A DNA stretch of 64,000 nt. Origin: Paludibacteraceae bacterium (GTDB taxonomy: Bacteria > Bacteroidota > Bacteroidia > Bacteroidales > Paludibacteraceae). This document shows, piece after piece, positions 44,009-52,255 of the stretch. The notes beneath the pieces were generated by a model, which saw only the letters and a program-made list of their open reading frames with translations, had not been told where the DNA came from and made no database searches. The position numbers were made by a program, and so were the translations under genes. The stretch covers positions 1 through 64,000 of the forward strand of contig JAFSMP010000021.1 in assembly GCA_017447875.1 (NCBI GenBank), read 5' to 3'. The number at the start of each line of letters is the position of its first letter. Position 1 is the stretch's first letter.

Positions 44009-45280
44009 CTATCGTAGATTCAAATCTACGATGATCGGATCGTGGTCGGAGTAGCGGTGAAGAGATTTGTCCTTCTGCTTGCAAGCCGCATGCTGGTAGT
44101 ACCAATCGGCATTGACGTGCCAGGGACGAACACGAACGATCTGAGTGGACATCGAGGGATTGGCAAAGCAGCGATCGAGATACCCTATCTCCCCTTTATA
44201 GACGTACGAATAGTTATCCGGACAGTACTTCGTGATCTGGTCTTCATAGCCCGCCCGAACGAGGGTCTGGATGGGTTGCTCTTGTGTGTAGCAGTTATAG
44301 TCTCCTAAGAGCAATATATCCTCATCGCCGTAGCGCGTAACGGCCTTCGGAAGCATGGTCAGCAGAGAATCCGTGTTCTCCATGCGTTTCTCATTCGTGT
44401 TATACCCTCCGCGACCGAGACGTTTGGATTTAAGATGGTTGAGACCGACGATGAAGCGTTCACCGCTAGCGAGATCTTCGAAACCTTGCGCGAACATACG
44501 CGCGTAGTAATGAGAGGTGGAGTCATGGTACGCCGAGAGGGGTTGTGCATAAGGACGCACGCGACGGGTGTCATAGACGAAACAACAACCGATCCGGTCG
44601 ATGTCGGGCATCGGCATCGCTACGTACGCATAGTGGCCGTGTTTGTTGAGTTCAGCGAGCAGCATCTCCGGGGCTTTGGTACCCACCTGCATCTCGCAGA
44701 ACGCGAAGAGATCGGCATGCATCGCACAGAGGGCGGAAACGAGTTTGCGGGTTTGGAGCGCTTGCTGAGCAGGAGTCGTTTTCTTATGGGCGTACCCACC
44801 CAGGTCCGCGAAGTAGTTCTCGATATTCGCTCCTACGACACGGAGTTCACCTTTCTTGGGTTTAGGCAGTTTATCCACCGGCGTATGGAAGGTCTTGACA
44901 CCTTGTCCGGTCACGAAATGCCGTTCACTCGTCACGCGTGCTGTGAACGCGCGTACGCGATCACCTGTGCGAACCTTATAGTATTGGTTCCGGCAGTGGA
45001 TGACGATCGAGTTGGCACGATTGGACGCCTTGATCTGCCAATAAGCAGTACTGTCACCGTCCGCCAGCCCTACCGCCCGTTCTTCGGGACAGTAGATCCG
45101 TTCCGGCGCCAGCATGAGGGAGTCGTAAAAACTGCCGCACACCACAAGGGGAGTTGTCACTTGTACCATCTGGTCATGGTACGTAGCCCAGTTTGCCTGA
45201 AGTTGCTCTAACGAAACACGCTCCACCGCCGAGACGGAGAGCGTGTAAAAGAGCGATAACAAAAAAATCTGTTTTCTCAT
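44009..45280 (-). CDS. Secreted endonuclease/exonuclease/phosphatase family protein
   Basis: From MRKQIFLLSLFYTLSVSAVE the protein has 423 residues and a signal peptide. An N-terminal OB-like region (about 20-145) is followed by the EEP nuclease fold: VVGANIENYFADLG, DLFAFCEMQVG with a catalytic Glu, VGLNHLKSKRLG, ILLLGDYNCY and RYSDHDPIIVDL at the end with the His-Asp pair. It is likely an extracellular or periplasmic nuclease. The ATG is 5 nt from the tRNA-fMet 3' end, so both share a transcript. Confidence 0.88.
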   Translation of the reverse strand: MRKQIFLLSLFYTLSVSAVERVSLEQLQANWATYHDQMVQVTTPLVVCGSFYDSLMLAPERIYCPEERAVGLADGDSTAYWQIKASNRANSIVIHCRNQYYKVRTGDRVRAFTARVTSERHFVTGQGVKTFHTPVDKLPKPKKGELRVVGANIENYFADLGGYAHKKTTPAQQALQTRKLVSALCAMHADLFAFCEMQVGTKAPEMLLAELNKHGHYAYVAMPMPDIDRIGCCFVYDTRRVRPYAQPLSAYHDSTSHYYARMFAQGFEDLASGERFIVGLNHLKSKRLGRGGYNTNEKRMENTDSLLTMLPKAVTRYGDEDILLLGDYNCYTQEQPIQTLVRAGYEDQITKYCPDNYSYVYKGEIGYLDRCFANPSMSTQIVRVRPWHVNADWYYQHAACKQKDKSLHRYSDHDPIIVDLNLR

Positions 45281-45285
45281 AGTAG

Positions 45286-45357
<72 letters not shown>

Positions 45358-45540
45358 CCGCTTGCACTAATACTCGCACGACTGCGCGCTCTGCGCTTGT
45401 AGGGTGCTACGTATTGTGCTACGCTCTTCGGTCGGAATATCGTTACACTAGCATTCCTCCCGAATGAAATTTACCGATTAAAACGCTAGCAGAGCGATGT
45501 TTTAATCGGAGAGGAGGAAGTACGTCGACTATACGAATCG
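45358..45540 (-). repeat. tRNA-fMet leader, homologous to the tRNA-Ala leader
   Basis: Reading the minus strand there is a hairpin CCGATTAAAA/TTTTAATCGG (45474-45509), GCTAGTGTAACGATA, GAGCGTAGCACAATACG and GAGTATTAGTGCAAGCG before the tRNA. These are the elements of 41960-42173 in the same order. Confidence 0.6.
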
Positions 45541-45587
45541 CGGGGCGATGAAGTCGTCGTAAGTCACTTCCGACGTAAAAGCGGGTG

Positions 45588-45619
45588 CAAAGGTACTGCT
45601 TTTTTGCGACATATGCAAA
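45588..45619 (-). promoter_or_regulatory. Promoter of tRNA-fMet
   Basis: TTTGCATATGTCG at -33 and TACCTTTG then CACCCG at -7. It predicts a leader of about 225 nt before the tRNA. Confidence 0.78.
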
Positions 45620-45634
45620 TTTTTTTACATTTTT

Positions 45635-45666
45635 TTTGCAAATATGCTATTTTTTTTGTACCTTTG
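45635..45666 (+). promoter_or_regulatory. Promoter of the nucleoside phosphorylase-rlmI genes
   Basis: TTTGCAAATATGC at -33 and TACCTTTG then CACCCG at -7, 19 nt upstream of the start. It is divergent from the tRNA-fMet promoter. Confidence 0.78.
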
Positions 45667-45685
45667 CACCCGAAATTGAGAAATT

Positions 45686-46177
45686 ATGGCAAGATTTATC
45701 GTAATGGCAGAAGAAGGTGAGCACGAACTGCTGGACCAGGTGAAGGAGAAGTTAGGTTTGGACCTGAGTGATGCCGAACTCATCTATACGGGTGTGGGTG
45801 CGATCAATGTGATTCAGCACTTGCAGCACCTGGACCGCGAGGCGGAGATCTATAATATCGGTTATGCCGGTAGTGCGAACTTCGATATCGGTACATGGGT
45901 GGAAGTGACGGAAGTAAGGCTGAATCATCCGGCGGTCTCCTACTCGGAGCCCGAATTAAAAATTCAAAATTCAAAATTCAAAATTAAAAATTGTCGTCAG
46001 GCGATATGCTATACGAATACCGATTTTGTGCTGCAATCGGATTACGAGGATTGCGTGTTTGATATGGAACTGGCATTTATCGCCGCGCTGGGATTCAAGA
46101 ACCTGCACGCACTCAAATATGTGAGCGATAACTTGTCGCTCCATGCCTATCATGACTTAACACACGGTGTGGAATGA
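45686..46177 (+). CDS. Nucleoside phosphorylase-like protein
   Basis: The short 163-residue protein has PNP/UDP-family landmarks: IYTGVGAINVIQHL, YNIGYAGSANFDIGTWVEV, VFDMELAFIAALG and LKYVSDNLS. It is shorter than typical MTA/SAH nucleosidases. Between YSEPE and AICYTN lies an insertion of heptamers (LKIQNSKFKIKNCR). Its substrate cannot be assigned. The stop overlaps the rlmI start by 4 nt. Confidence 0.75.
   Translation: MARFIVMAEEGEHELLDQVKEKLGLDLSDAELIYTGVGAINVIQHLQHLDREAEIYNIGYAGSANFDIGTWVEVTEVRLNHPAVSYSEPELKIQNSKFKIKNCRQAICYTNTDFVLQSDYEDCVFDMELAFIAALGFKNLHALKYVSDNLSLHAYHDLTHGVE
45953..45992. repeat. 7-nt-period tract inside the phosphorylase gene
   Basis: CAAAATT and TAAAAAT units repeat five times in frame, encoding KIQNSKFKIKN. 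Confidence 0.88.
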
Positions 46178-47433
46178 CTACTATTTTTCTAAAGCCACAT
46201 AAAGAGGAGTCACTGAAGCGGTATCACCCGTGGGTGTTTTCGGGTGCTATTGCGCGGGTGGTGTTAGACGCCGCTCATAAAGCCGCAGCGCCGGAAGAGG
46301 GAGAACTCGTTTGCGTGCGATCGGCAGCGAATGAGGTGTTAGGTGTCGGTCATTGGCAAGTGGGCAGTATCGCGGTGCGGATCCTGGAATTCGGAGCAGA
46401 GGAATTGCCGAAAGATTTCTGGAAGGCACGGATTCGGGCGGCGTACGAAATGCGCAAGTCCGTGGGCCTTGTGCAAGTCGAAAGTCAAAAGTCGAAAGAA
46501 AAAAGCTATAATGATACCTACCGGTTGGTGCATGGAGAGGGCGATTGGTTACCGGGATTGATCGTGGATGTGTACGCCGATACGGCGGTGGTGCAAGCGC
46601 ACTCGGTAGGCATGCATGTGAGTCGGAAAGAGATTGCGGAGGCGATTGTAAAGGAAGTGCCGCAGGTCAAGAATGTCTATTATAAGAGCGACGATACCTT
46701 GCCGTTTAAGGCGGACATATCCGAACCAAAGGTTGGATATTTAGTCGAAAGTCGAAAGACAAAAGACCGCTCCGCTCAAAGCGATGAATTCTGGTCGACG
46801 GAGAATGGACTTTCTTTCCGGATTGATTGGTTGAGGGGACAGAAGACGGGATTCTTTGTCGATCAGCGGGAGAACCGGGCTTTGGTGGAGCGGTACGCGA
46901 AGGACAAAGATGTACTGAACATGTTCTGCTATACAGGAGGGTTCTCGTTATATGCACTACGAGGCGGCGCGAAGAGCGTGGACTCGGTGGATGTGAGTCA
47001 GAAGGCGATAGACTTAGTGAACGTCAATGTGGCGAAGAATTTTCCTGAGGCAACGAATCACACGGCCGTTGCGGCTGATGCGTTTGACTATCTGAGTCAA
47101 CAGAAAGCGGAGGGTAAGACCTATGACTTGATTATCCTGGATCCTCCTGCTTTTGCCAAACATCGGGATGCAGTAAAGAATGCGTTACGGGGTTACCAAC
47201 GCATCAATGCGAAGGCGATAGAGATGATTCGGAAGGGAGGCATTTTGTTCACGTTCTCCTGTTCGCAGGCAGTGGATAAAGAGGCATTCCGGCTGGCGGT
47301 GTTTAGTGCTGCCGCACAGGTAGGAAGGAAAGTGCGGATCTTGCATCAGTTGCATCAACCGCAGGACCATCCGATCAATATCTATCACCCGGAAGGCGAG
47401 TACCTGAAGGGTTTAGTCCTCTACGTGGAATAA
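46174..47433 (+). CDS. rlmI: 23S rRNA (cytosine) methyltransferase of the RlmI/YccW family
   Basis: The 419-residue protein has an N-terminal PUA domain (HPWVFSGAIARV to about residue 85), an EEHAD-type central region and a Rossmann methyltransferase domain with NMFCYTGGFSLYALRGG and LIILDPPAFAKHRDAV. It uses S-adenosylmethionine to methylate 23S rRNA; relatives modify C1962. Two heptamer tracts lie in frame, encoding VESQKSKEKS and VESRKTKDRSAQSD, on each side of the EEHAD-type region. Confidence 0.92.
   Translation: MTTIFLKPHKEESLKRYHPWVFSGAIARVVLDAAHKAAAPEEGELVCVRSAANEVLGVGHWQVGSIAVRILEFGAEELPKDFWKARIRAAYEMRKSVGLVQVESQKSKEKSYNDTYRLVHGEGDWLPGLIVDVYADTAVVQAHSVGMHVSRKEIAEAIVKEVPQVKNVYYKSDDTLPFKADISEPKVGYLVESRKTKDRSAQSDEFWSTENGLSFRIDWLRGQKTGFFVDQRENRALVERYAKDKDVLNMFCYTGGFSLYALRGGAKSVDSVDVSQKAIDLVNVNVAKNFPEATNHTAVAADAFDYLSQQKAEGKTYDLIILDPPAFAKHRDAVKNALRGYQRINAKAIEMIRKGGILFTFSCSQAVDKEAFRLAVFSAAAQVGRKVRILHQLHQPQDHPINIYHPEGEYLKGLVLYVE
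46477..46506. repeat. 7-nt-period tract in rlmI (first)
   Basis: GTCGAAA, GTCAAAA, GTCGAAA and GAAAAAA run in frame. Confidence 0.85.
46743..46782. repeat. 7-nt-period tract in rlmI (second)
   Basis: GTCGAAA is repeated, followed by GACAAAA and GACCGCTCCGCTCAAAGCG. It combines the heptamer words with the GACCGCT family. Confidence 0.8.
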
Positions 47434-47442
47434 ACCCTATTT

Positions 47443-47470
47443 GAGATTTAAGATTTAAGATTTATGATTT
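47443..47470. repeat. 7-nt-period tract carrying a start codon
   Basis: AGATTTA repeats three times and the following variant supplies the ATG of the exonuclease gene at 47464. Confidence 0.8.
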
Positions 47471-48336
47471 TGGTATGTTTTGACACGGAGACGACGGGAT
47501 TGGATGTGCAGAAGGAGCATATCATTCAGTTGTCGTTGGTGAAGTTTGACACGGAGACGTGGCAGATGTTGGACCAGCGGGATTGGTATATCCTACCGGA
47601 AGGAGAGTTCGAGATTCCTGCCGAAGCCGAGGCGGTGCACCATATCAGTAAGGCGTTTTTGCTGGAACACGGCGTGAGTCTCAGAAGCATTTACGACGAT
47701 TTTATCGCCTTCACGCAGGGTTGCGATATGCTCAGTTACAACGGTAACGGCTACGATGCTCCGCTGCTGCACTATAACTTAGAGCGTCTGGGTTTGAACT
47801 TCGATTTTGAAGGTCGAACCTGGTACGACGCGTTGCTGCTGGAACGTATCCACACAGCAGGAATGGTGGATGAAAACGGAGAGAAACTGCATAATAACCT
47901 GACCAGTGCGTACATGCGTTATTACGGTCATCCGTTCGAGGGTGCGCATAACTCGCTGGACGACGTAATGGCGACGATAGAGGTGTTTAAGGCACAAGTG
48001 GCAGCACATGGTTGGGAATGGACGAAACGGGATGAGTTCGGGTTCATCTGCTTTGACCGTTGGTTAGTGAAGAAGGGCCCGTATTACTACCTGACGCAGG
48101 GCGCACATAAGGGTGAGAGTATCGAGTCGATGTTACGGATCGACAAGAGTTACCTGGAGTGGATCTGTGACAAATGCAAATGGACGGACGAACAGACGAG
48201 AGGGATCATCCTTCCATTCCTTGGAAGGAAATTGGAAATTGGAAATTGTAAATTGGAAATTGCTCCAAAAACTCCTTCGAGGGGTAAAAAACACAGCAAA
48301 GGGGTGATTACAGACGCTGATTTGTGCCTTTTTTAA
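47464..48336 (+). CDS. DEDDh 3'-5' exonuclease (DnaQ-like)
   Basis: The 290-residue protein has Exo I FDTETTGLD (residues 5-13), Exo II SYNGNGYDAPLLHYNLERLG and Exo III AHNSLDDVMATIEVF, the DEDDh arrangement. A C-terminal domain with KGPYYYLTQGAHKGESIESM follows. The last part (RKLEIGNCKLEIAPK) is encoded by GGAAATT heptamers before a Lys-rich end. It could act in DNA repair or RNA turnover. The start lies in a heptamer tract. Confidence 0.85.
   Translation: MILVCFDTETTGLDVQKEHIIQLSLVKFDTETWQMLDQRDWYILPEGEFEIPAEAEAVHHISKAFLLEHGVSLRSIYDDFIAFTQGCDMLSYNGNGYDAPLLHYNLERLGLNFDFEGRTWYDALLLERIHTAGMVDENGEKLHNNLTSAYMRYYGHPFEGAHNSLDDVMATIEVFKAQVAAHGWEWTKRDEFGFICFDRWLVKKGPYYYLTQGAHKGESIESMLRIDKSYLEWICDKCKWTDEQTRGIILPFLGRKLEIGNCKLEIAPKTPSRGKKHSKGVITDADLCLF
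48221..48264. repeat. 7-nt-period tract in the exonuclease gene
   Basis: GGAAATT repeats four to five times, with one GTAAATT, in frame. Confidence 0.88.
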
Positions 48337-48463
48337 TACTGTACCTTCGGCCCTCCCGCAAGCGGGTTCCCGCCGAAATTACGTTCGCACTATCGTGCAA
48401 ACTACAAACAATTTGCCCAAAAACAAAAAAAATACAAGCATTTTTCATTTTTTTGGCAAAATA

Positions 48464-48495
48464 TTTGTGTATTTGAAAAATTTGTAGTAATTTTG
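48464..48495 (+). promoter_or_regulatory. Promoter of tRNA-Cys
   Basis: TTTGTGTATTTGA at -33 and TAATTTTG then CACCCG at -7. Confidence 0.72.
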
Positions 48496-48513
48496 CACCC
48501 GCTTTTGAAAAAC

Positions 48514-48585
48514 GGCCGGTTGGATGAGCGACTTAGTCAGCGGTCTGCAAAACCGTTTAGAGCGGTTTGACTCCGCTACCGGCCT
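48514..48585 (+). tRNA. tRNA-Cys (GCA)
   Basis: The acceptor stem is GGCCGGT/ACCGGCC, the discriminator is T as expected for tRNA-Cys, and the anticodon loop CTGCAAA gives GCA. Confidence 0.95.
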
Positions 48586-48590
48586 CTGAA

Positions 48591-48624
48591 GACAGTCACT
48601 CCAAAACAAGTGACTGTCTTATTT
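48591..48624 (+). terminator. Terminator after tRNA-Cys
   Basis: A perfect 10-bp stem GACAGTCACT/AGTGACTGTC is followed by TTATTTT. Confidence 0.85.
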
Positions 48625-48625
48625 T

Positions 48626-48654
48626 AGATTTAAGATTGAAGATTGAAGATTTAT
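48626..48654. repeat. 7-nt-period tract carrying the sufB start codon
   Basis: AGATTTA, AGATTGA, AGATTGA and AGATTTA repeat; the last unit provides the ATG at 48653. The same word occurs at 47443 and 54232. Confidence 0.85.
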
Positions 48655-50092
48655 GGATTCTGTCATTAAGGACATAACGGAACAGGAGTACAAGTACGGG
48701 TTCACGACGGATGTGGAGACGGATATTGTACCGGCAGGACTGAACGAGGATATCGTTCGGTTGATTTCGGCAAAGAAAAACGAGCCGGAATGGTTGCTCG
48801 AGTTCCGTCTAAAAGCCTTCCGTAAATGGCAGACCATGCAGGTGCCTACCTGGGCACACTTGGATATTCCGGAGATTGACTTCCAAGCAATCTCGTATTA
48901 TGCGGCTCCCCGAACCAAGAACAAAGAGCAAGGACAGAAGGACGAGATCGACGAAGAGATCATGAAGACCTTCGACAAGTTGGGTATTCCCTTGGAAGAA
49001 CGGGCTGCATTAGCAGGGAATATGGCGGTGGATGCGGTGATGGACTCGGTGAGCGTAAAGACGACCTTCCGCGAGACTTTGGCCGAGAAAGGGATTATCT
49101 TCTGTTCGATCAGTGAGGCAGTACGCGAGTATCCGGAATTGGTGAAGCAATATTTGGGGAGCGTTGTTCCTTCGAGCGATAATTTCTACGCCGCTTTGAA
49201 TTCGGCGGTGTTTAGTGATGGAAGTTTTGTTTATGTCCCGAAAGGGGTTCGTTGTCCGATGGAACTGAGTACCTATTTCCGTATCAACGCAGGGAATACG
49301 GGTCAGTTTGAGCGGACGTTGTTGATTGCTGATGAAGGTGCGTATCTGTCTTATTTAGAGGGTTGTACGGCGCCGATGAGGGATGAAAACCAGTTGCATG
49401 CAGCGATTGTGGAGATCGTGGTGCATAAAGACGCGGAGGTGAAGTACTCGACCGTGCAGAACTGGTATCCGGGTGATAAGAACGGTAAGGGCGGTATCTA
49501 TAATTTTGTAACCAAACGCGGTATCACGCACGAGAATGCGCGGTTGAGTTGGACGCAGGTGGAGACCGGAAGTGCGATCACGTGGAAATACCCGAGTTGT
49601 ATCTTAAAGGGCGATAACTCCAGTGCCGAGTTCTATTCGGTGGCGGTGACCAATAATTTCCAGCAGGCGGATACGGGTACGAAGATGATTCATATCGGTA
49701 AGAACACGCGAAGCCGGATCATCTCGAAAGGTATCTCGGCGGGGCACAGTCAGAATGCGTACCGGGGATTGGTGAAGATGGGCGCGAAAGCCGAGAACGC
49801 CCGCAACCATAGTCAGTGCGACAGTTTGCTACTGGGTGATACCTGCGGTGCACACACCTTCCCGGATATGATTATCTCTAATCCTACCGCGACCGTCGAA
49901 CACGAGGCCACAACGAGTAAGATCAATGAAGATCAGTTGTTCTATTGCCGTCAACGCGGTATAGGTGTAGAGGATGCCGTAGGCCTCATCGTGAACGGTT
50001 ATGCCAAAGAGGTAATGGATAAATTACCGATGGAGTTTGCCGTTGAGGCCCAGAAACTACTGCAAGTGAGTCTTGAAGGAAGCGTCGGCTAA
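48653..50092 (+). CDS. sufB: Fe-S cluster assembly protein SufB
   Basis: The 479-residue protein has the SufB/SufD core with [45 protein letters not shown]-like [31 protein letters not shown] and RQRGI. It is part of the SufBCD scaffold that builds Fe-S clusters. Unusually, no sufC or sufD follows: the gene ends convergently against murI with a 4-nt overlap. Its own promoter is not obvious, and read-through past the tRNA-Cys terminator is possible. Confidence 0.95.
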   Translation: MDSVIKDITEQEYKYGFTTDVETDIVPAGLNEDIVRLISAKKNEPEWLLEFRLKAFRKWQTMQVPTWAHLDIPEIDFQAISYYAAPRTKNKEQGQKDEIDEEIMKTFDKLGIPLEERAALAGNMAVDAVMDSVSVKTTFRETLAEKGIIFCSISEAVREYPELVKQYLGSVVPSSDNFYAALNSAVFSDGSFVYVPKGVRCPMELSTYFRINAGNTGQFERTLLIADEGAYLSYLEGCTAPMRDENQLHAAIVEIVVHKDAEVKYSTVQNWYPGDKNGKGGIYNFVTKRGITHENARLSWTQVETGSAITWKYPSCILKGDNSSAEFYSVAVTNNFQQADTGTKMIHIGKNTRSRIISKGISAGHSQNAYRGLVKMGAKAENARNHSQCDSLLLGDTCGAHTFPDMIISNPTATVEHEATTSKINEDQLFYCRQRGIGVEDAVGLIVNGYAKEVMDKLPMEFAVEAQKLLQVSLEGSVG

Positions 50093-51015
50093 AGATCAAT
50101 ATGACTCGCCAATATTGGCGAATTCAAAAAGAGGGATGCGGATTGTGAGAAACGATCCGCATTTTCTGTGGTCAGATAGTGGCACGTGCCGTTGAGCGAA
50201 AGCTGGTCGCGATACTCGGGATGACGAGCAAGGTAATCGGCGAGAGAAGCGGCTACGAGGGAGCCTTGGGCGATTGTTTTTATTTCGAGACCTCGAGATC
50301 TCGACATCTCGAGATTTCGATTGATTTTTTCAAGCAATAAGGGATAGTGGGTACAACCGAGGACGAGGGTGTCTATCTGCGGATCTTTGGCGAGGATTTC
50401 GGTCAGATATTTGTCCACGAAATAGTCTGCACCATCATTGAGATGCTCTCCGGATTCGATAAGGGGGACCCACATGGGGCAGGCTTGCTGAGTGACGACA
50501 AGACCGCCTTCGGCTGTAAGACCGTTAGCACTGTAAGACCGCTTCGCTGTAGGACCGTCCTGCGGACTGTAAGATATTTTCTCCAATTCAAGGACGTAGG
50601 ATTCCGAAGAAACGGTAGCAGGTGTCGCAAGAATGCCGACATGACCTGTTTTTGTGATGGTGGGTACCGCTTCTACCGTTGGACGAATGACACCGAGGAC
50701 GTTGACCCTTCGGGATTGGTGATTGGTAATTTGTAATTGGTGATTTATTTCCGGTAGATCTTTCTGCTGTATCGTTCTAAGTGCCTTTGCACTTGCCGTG
50801 TTGCAGGCCAAAATGATTAAGGCACAATCATGGTCGATGAGGTAGTTGACGGCCTCCAGGGTATAACGATAGATGACATCGAACGAGTGCGTGCCGTAGG
50901 GTGCACGCGCATTGTCTCCGAGGTAGAGGTAATCATACTCGGGAAGTTGCTTACGGATGGCTTCCAGGATGGTCAAACCACCGTATCCGCTATCAAAAAT
51001 ACCGATTTTTGCCAT
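50089..51015 (-). CDS. murI: Glutamate racemase
   Basis: From [20 protein letters not shown] (308 residues) the protein has the catalytic Cys pair in [12 protein letters not shown] and [11 protein letters not shown], and [14 protein letters not shown]. It makes D-glutamate for peptidoglycan. Three repeat-encoded inserts interrupt it: [38 protein letters not shown] and [15 protein letters not shown]. All lie between conserved blocks. It is divergent from dnaN, sharing a palindromic promoter region. Confidence 0.94.
   Translation of the reverse strand: MAKIGIFDSGYGGLTILEAIRKQLPEYDYLYLGDNARAPYGTHSFDVIYRYTLEAVNYLIDHDCALIILACNTASAKALRTIQQKDLPEINHQLQITNHQSRRVNVLGVIRPTVEAVPTITKTGHVGILATPATVSSESYVLELEKISYSPQDGPTAKRSYSANGLTAEGGLVVTQQACPMWVPLIESGEHLNDGADYFVDKYLTEILAKDPQIDTLVLGCTHYPLLLEKINRNLEMSRSRGLEIKTIAQGSLVAASLADYLARHPEYRDQLSLNGTCHYLTTENADRFSQSASLFLNSPILASHIDL
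50284..50323. repeat. 8-nt-period tract in murI (third insert)
   Basis: TCGAGACC, TCGAGATC, TCGACATC and TCGAGATT run in frame, encoding [12 protein letters not shown]. Confidence 0.85.
50500..50574. repeat. 16-nt-period tract in murI (second insert)
   Basis: Copies related to CTGTAAGACCGCTTCG occur four to five times, some with extra bases. It is the same family as in the xer gene. Confidence 0.75.
50712..50748. repeat. 7-nt-period tract in murI (first insert)
   Basis: GATTGGT, GATTGGT, AATTTGT, AATTGGT and GATTTAT encode [12 protein letters not shown]. Confidence 0.85.
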
Positions 51016-51024
51016 AATCGGCTG

Positions 51025-51056
51025 CAAAATTACAAAAAAATTTGCATATGTGCAAA
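51025..51056 (-). promoter_or_regulatory. Promoter of murI
   Basis: TAATTTTG then CAGCC at -7; the -33 TTTGCACATATGCAAA is the same palindrome used by dnaN on the other strand. Confidence 0.72.
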
Positions 51057-51072
51057 AAAAAGTGTATCTTTG
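51041..51072 (+). promoter_or_regulatory. Promoter of dnaN
   Basis: TTTGCATATGTGCAAA at -33 and TATCTTTG then CACGC at -7. The two divergent promoters share the 16-nt palindrome at 51041-51056. Confidence 0.75.
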
Positions 51073-51129
51073 CACGCTAATTCGTATGAATTACAATAAA
51101 ATTGTAAAAAATATTAAAAATATACGTAT

Positions 51130-52254
51130 ATGAAATTCAATGTTTCGAGTTCTAAACTCTTTTCTCAATTGCAGGCTGTAAGCCGTGTTATTAACAACAA
51201 AAATGCCCTGCCCATCTTGGACGATGTGCTGTTTGACTTGGTATGTAACGAATTGAAGTTAACCGCTTCGGACGGTGAGACGACGATCCGTACGAGTGTA
51301 GAGGTGGATGGCGTTGAGGGTCAAGGTAAAGTTGCTTCGGCAGCTAAGTTACTGCTGGAGACGCTGAAGGAGTTCAGTGAGCAACCGCTTGCGTTCACCA
51401 TCGACGAGAACAATTTTGCGGTTAGCATGGTTAGCCAGAACGGTACTTATTCGTTCGTAGGCGTGAACGGCAACGAGTATCCGGAGATGCCGGCTGCTGA
51501 AGAAGGTGCACGTGTGATCACGATGCCGGCAGAGGTGCTGCAGAGTGCCATCGAGAAGACCATCTTCTGCACCGCTGACGATGACCTGCGTCCGGTGATG
51601 AACGGTGTTTATTTTGACATCGCCGCAGACAAAGTGACGATGGTGGCAACGGACGCGCACCGTCTGGTTCGTTATACAAACACGGGTGTACAGGCAGGTG
51701 AGGCAGCCAGCTTCATCTTACCGAAGAAACCAGCAAGTCTGTTGAAGAACCTGTTGGCGAAAGAAGAGGACGCGGTGAAAGTGACCTTCGGTGCAAAGAA
51801 CGCTCGTTTTGAGTTCGGCAGCACGATCATCGTTTGCCGTCAGATCGAGGGTCGTTTCCCGAACTACAATGCCGTTATCCCGCAGGCTAACCAGAATATC
51901 GTGACGGTTGATCGTCAGACGATCATCAACGCGTGCAAGCGTGTGGCTGTGTTCGCTAACAACGGTACGGCACAGTTGCGTCTGGCGCTGAGCGAGAACC
52001 AGATTAAGATTTCGGCACAAGATATCGATTTCTCGACGAGTGCGGAAGAGACGATCGCTTGCGAGTATGCAGGTACGCCTATGGCTATCGGTTTCAAGGC
52101 TCCGTTCCTGATTGACCTGCTGAGTTCGATTGAGAGTGCAGACGTGCAGCTGAAGTTGGCTGACCCGGCACGTGCAGGTTTGATTATGCCGGTTGAGAAC
52201 GCGGAGAACGAGGATGTTCTCATGTTATTAATGCCGATGCTGTTGAACGATTAA
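51130..52254 (+). CDS. dnaN: DNA polymerase III sliding clamp (beta subunit)
   Basis: The 374-residue protein is the usual length and has three repeated clamp domains. Landmarks are LPILDDVLFDL, FVGVNGNEYPEMP, MNGVYFDI, VATDAHRLVRY and the C-terminal LLMPMLLND. It tethers the replicative polymerase to DNA. It is followed one base later by the DUF4954 gene, so they share a transcript. Confidence 0.97.
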   Translation: MKFNVSSSKLFSQLQAVSRVINNKNALPILDDVLFDLVCNELKLTASDGETTIRTSVEVDGVEGQGKVASAAKLLLETLKEFSEQPLAFTIDENNFAVSMVSQNGTYSFVGVNGNEYPEMPAAEEGARVITMPAEVLQSAIEKTIFCTADDDLRPVMNGVYFDIAADKVTMVATDAHRLVRYTNTGVQAGEAASFILPKKPASLLKNLLAKEEDAVKVTFGAKNARFEFGSTIIVCRQIEGRFPNYNAVIPQANQNIVTVDRQTIINACKRVAVFANNGTAQLRLALSENQIKISAQDIDFSTSAEETIACEYAGTPMAIGFKAPFLIDLLSSIESADVQLKLADPARAGLIMPVENAENEDVLMLLMPMLLND

Positions 52255-52255
52255 T

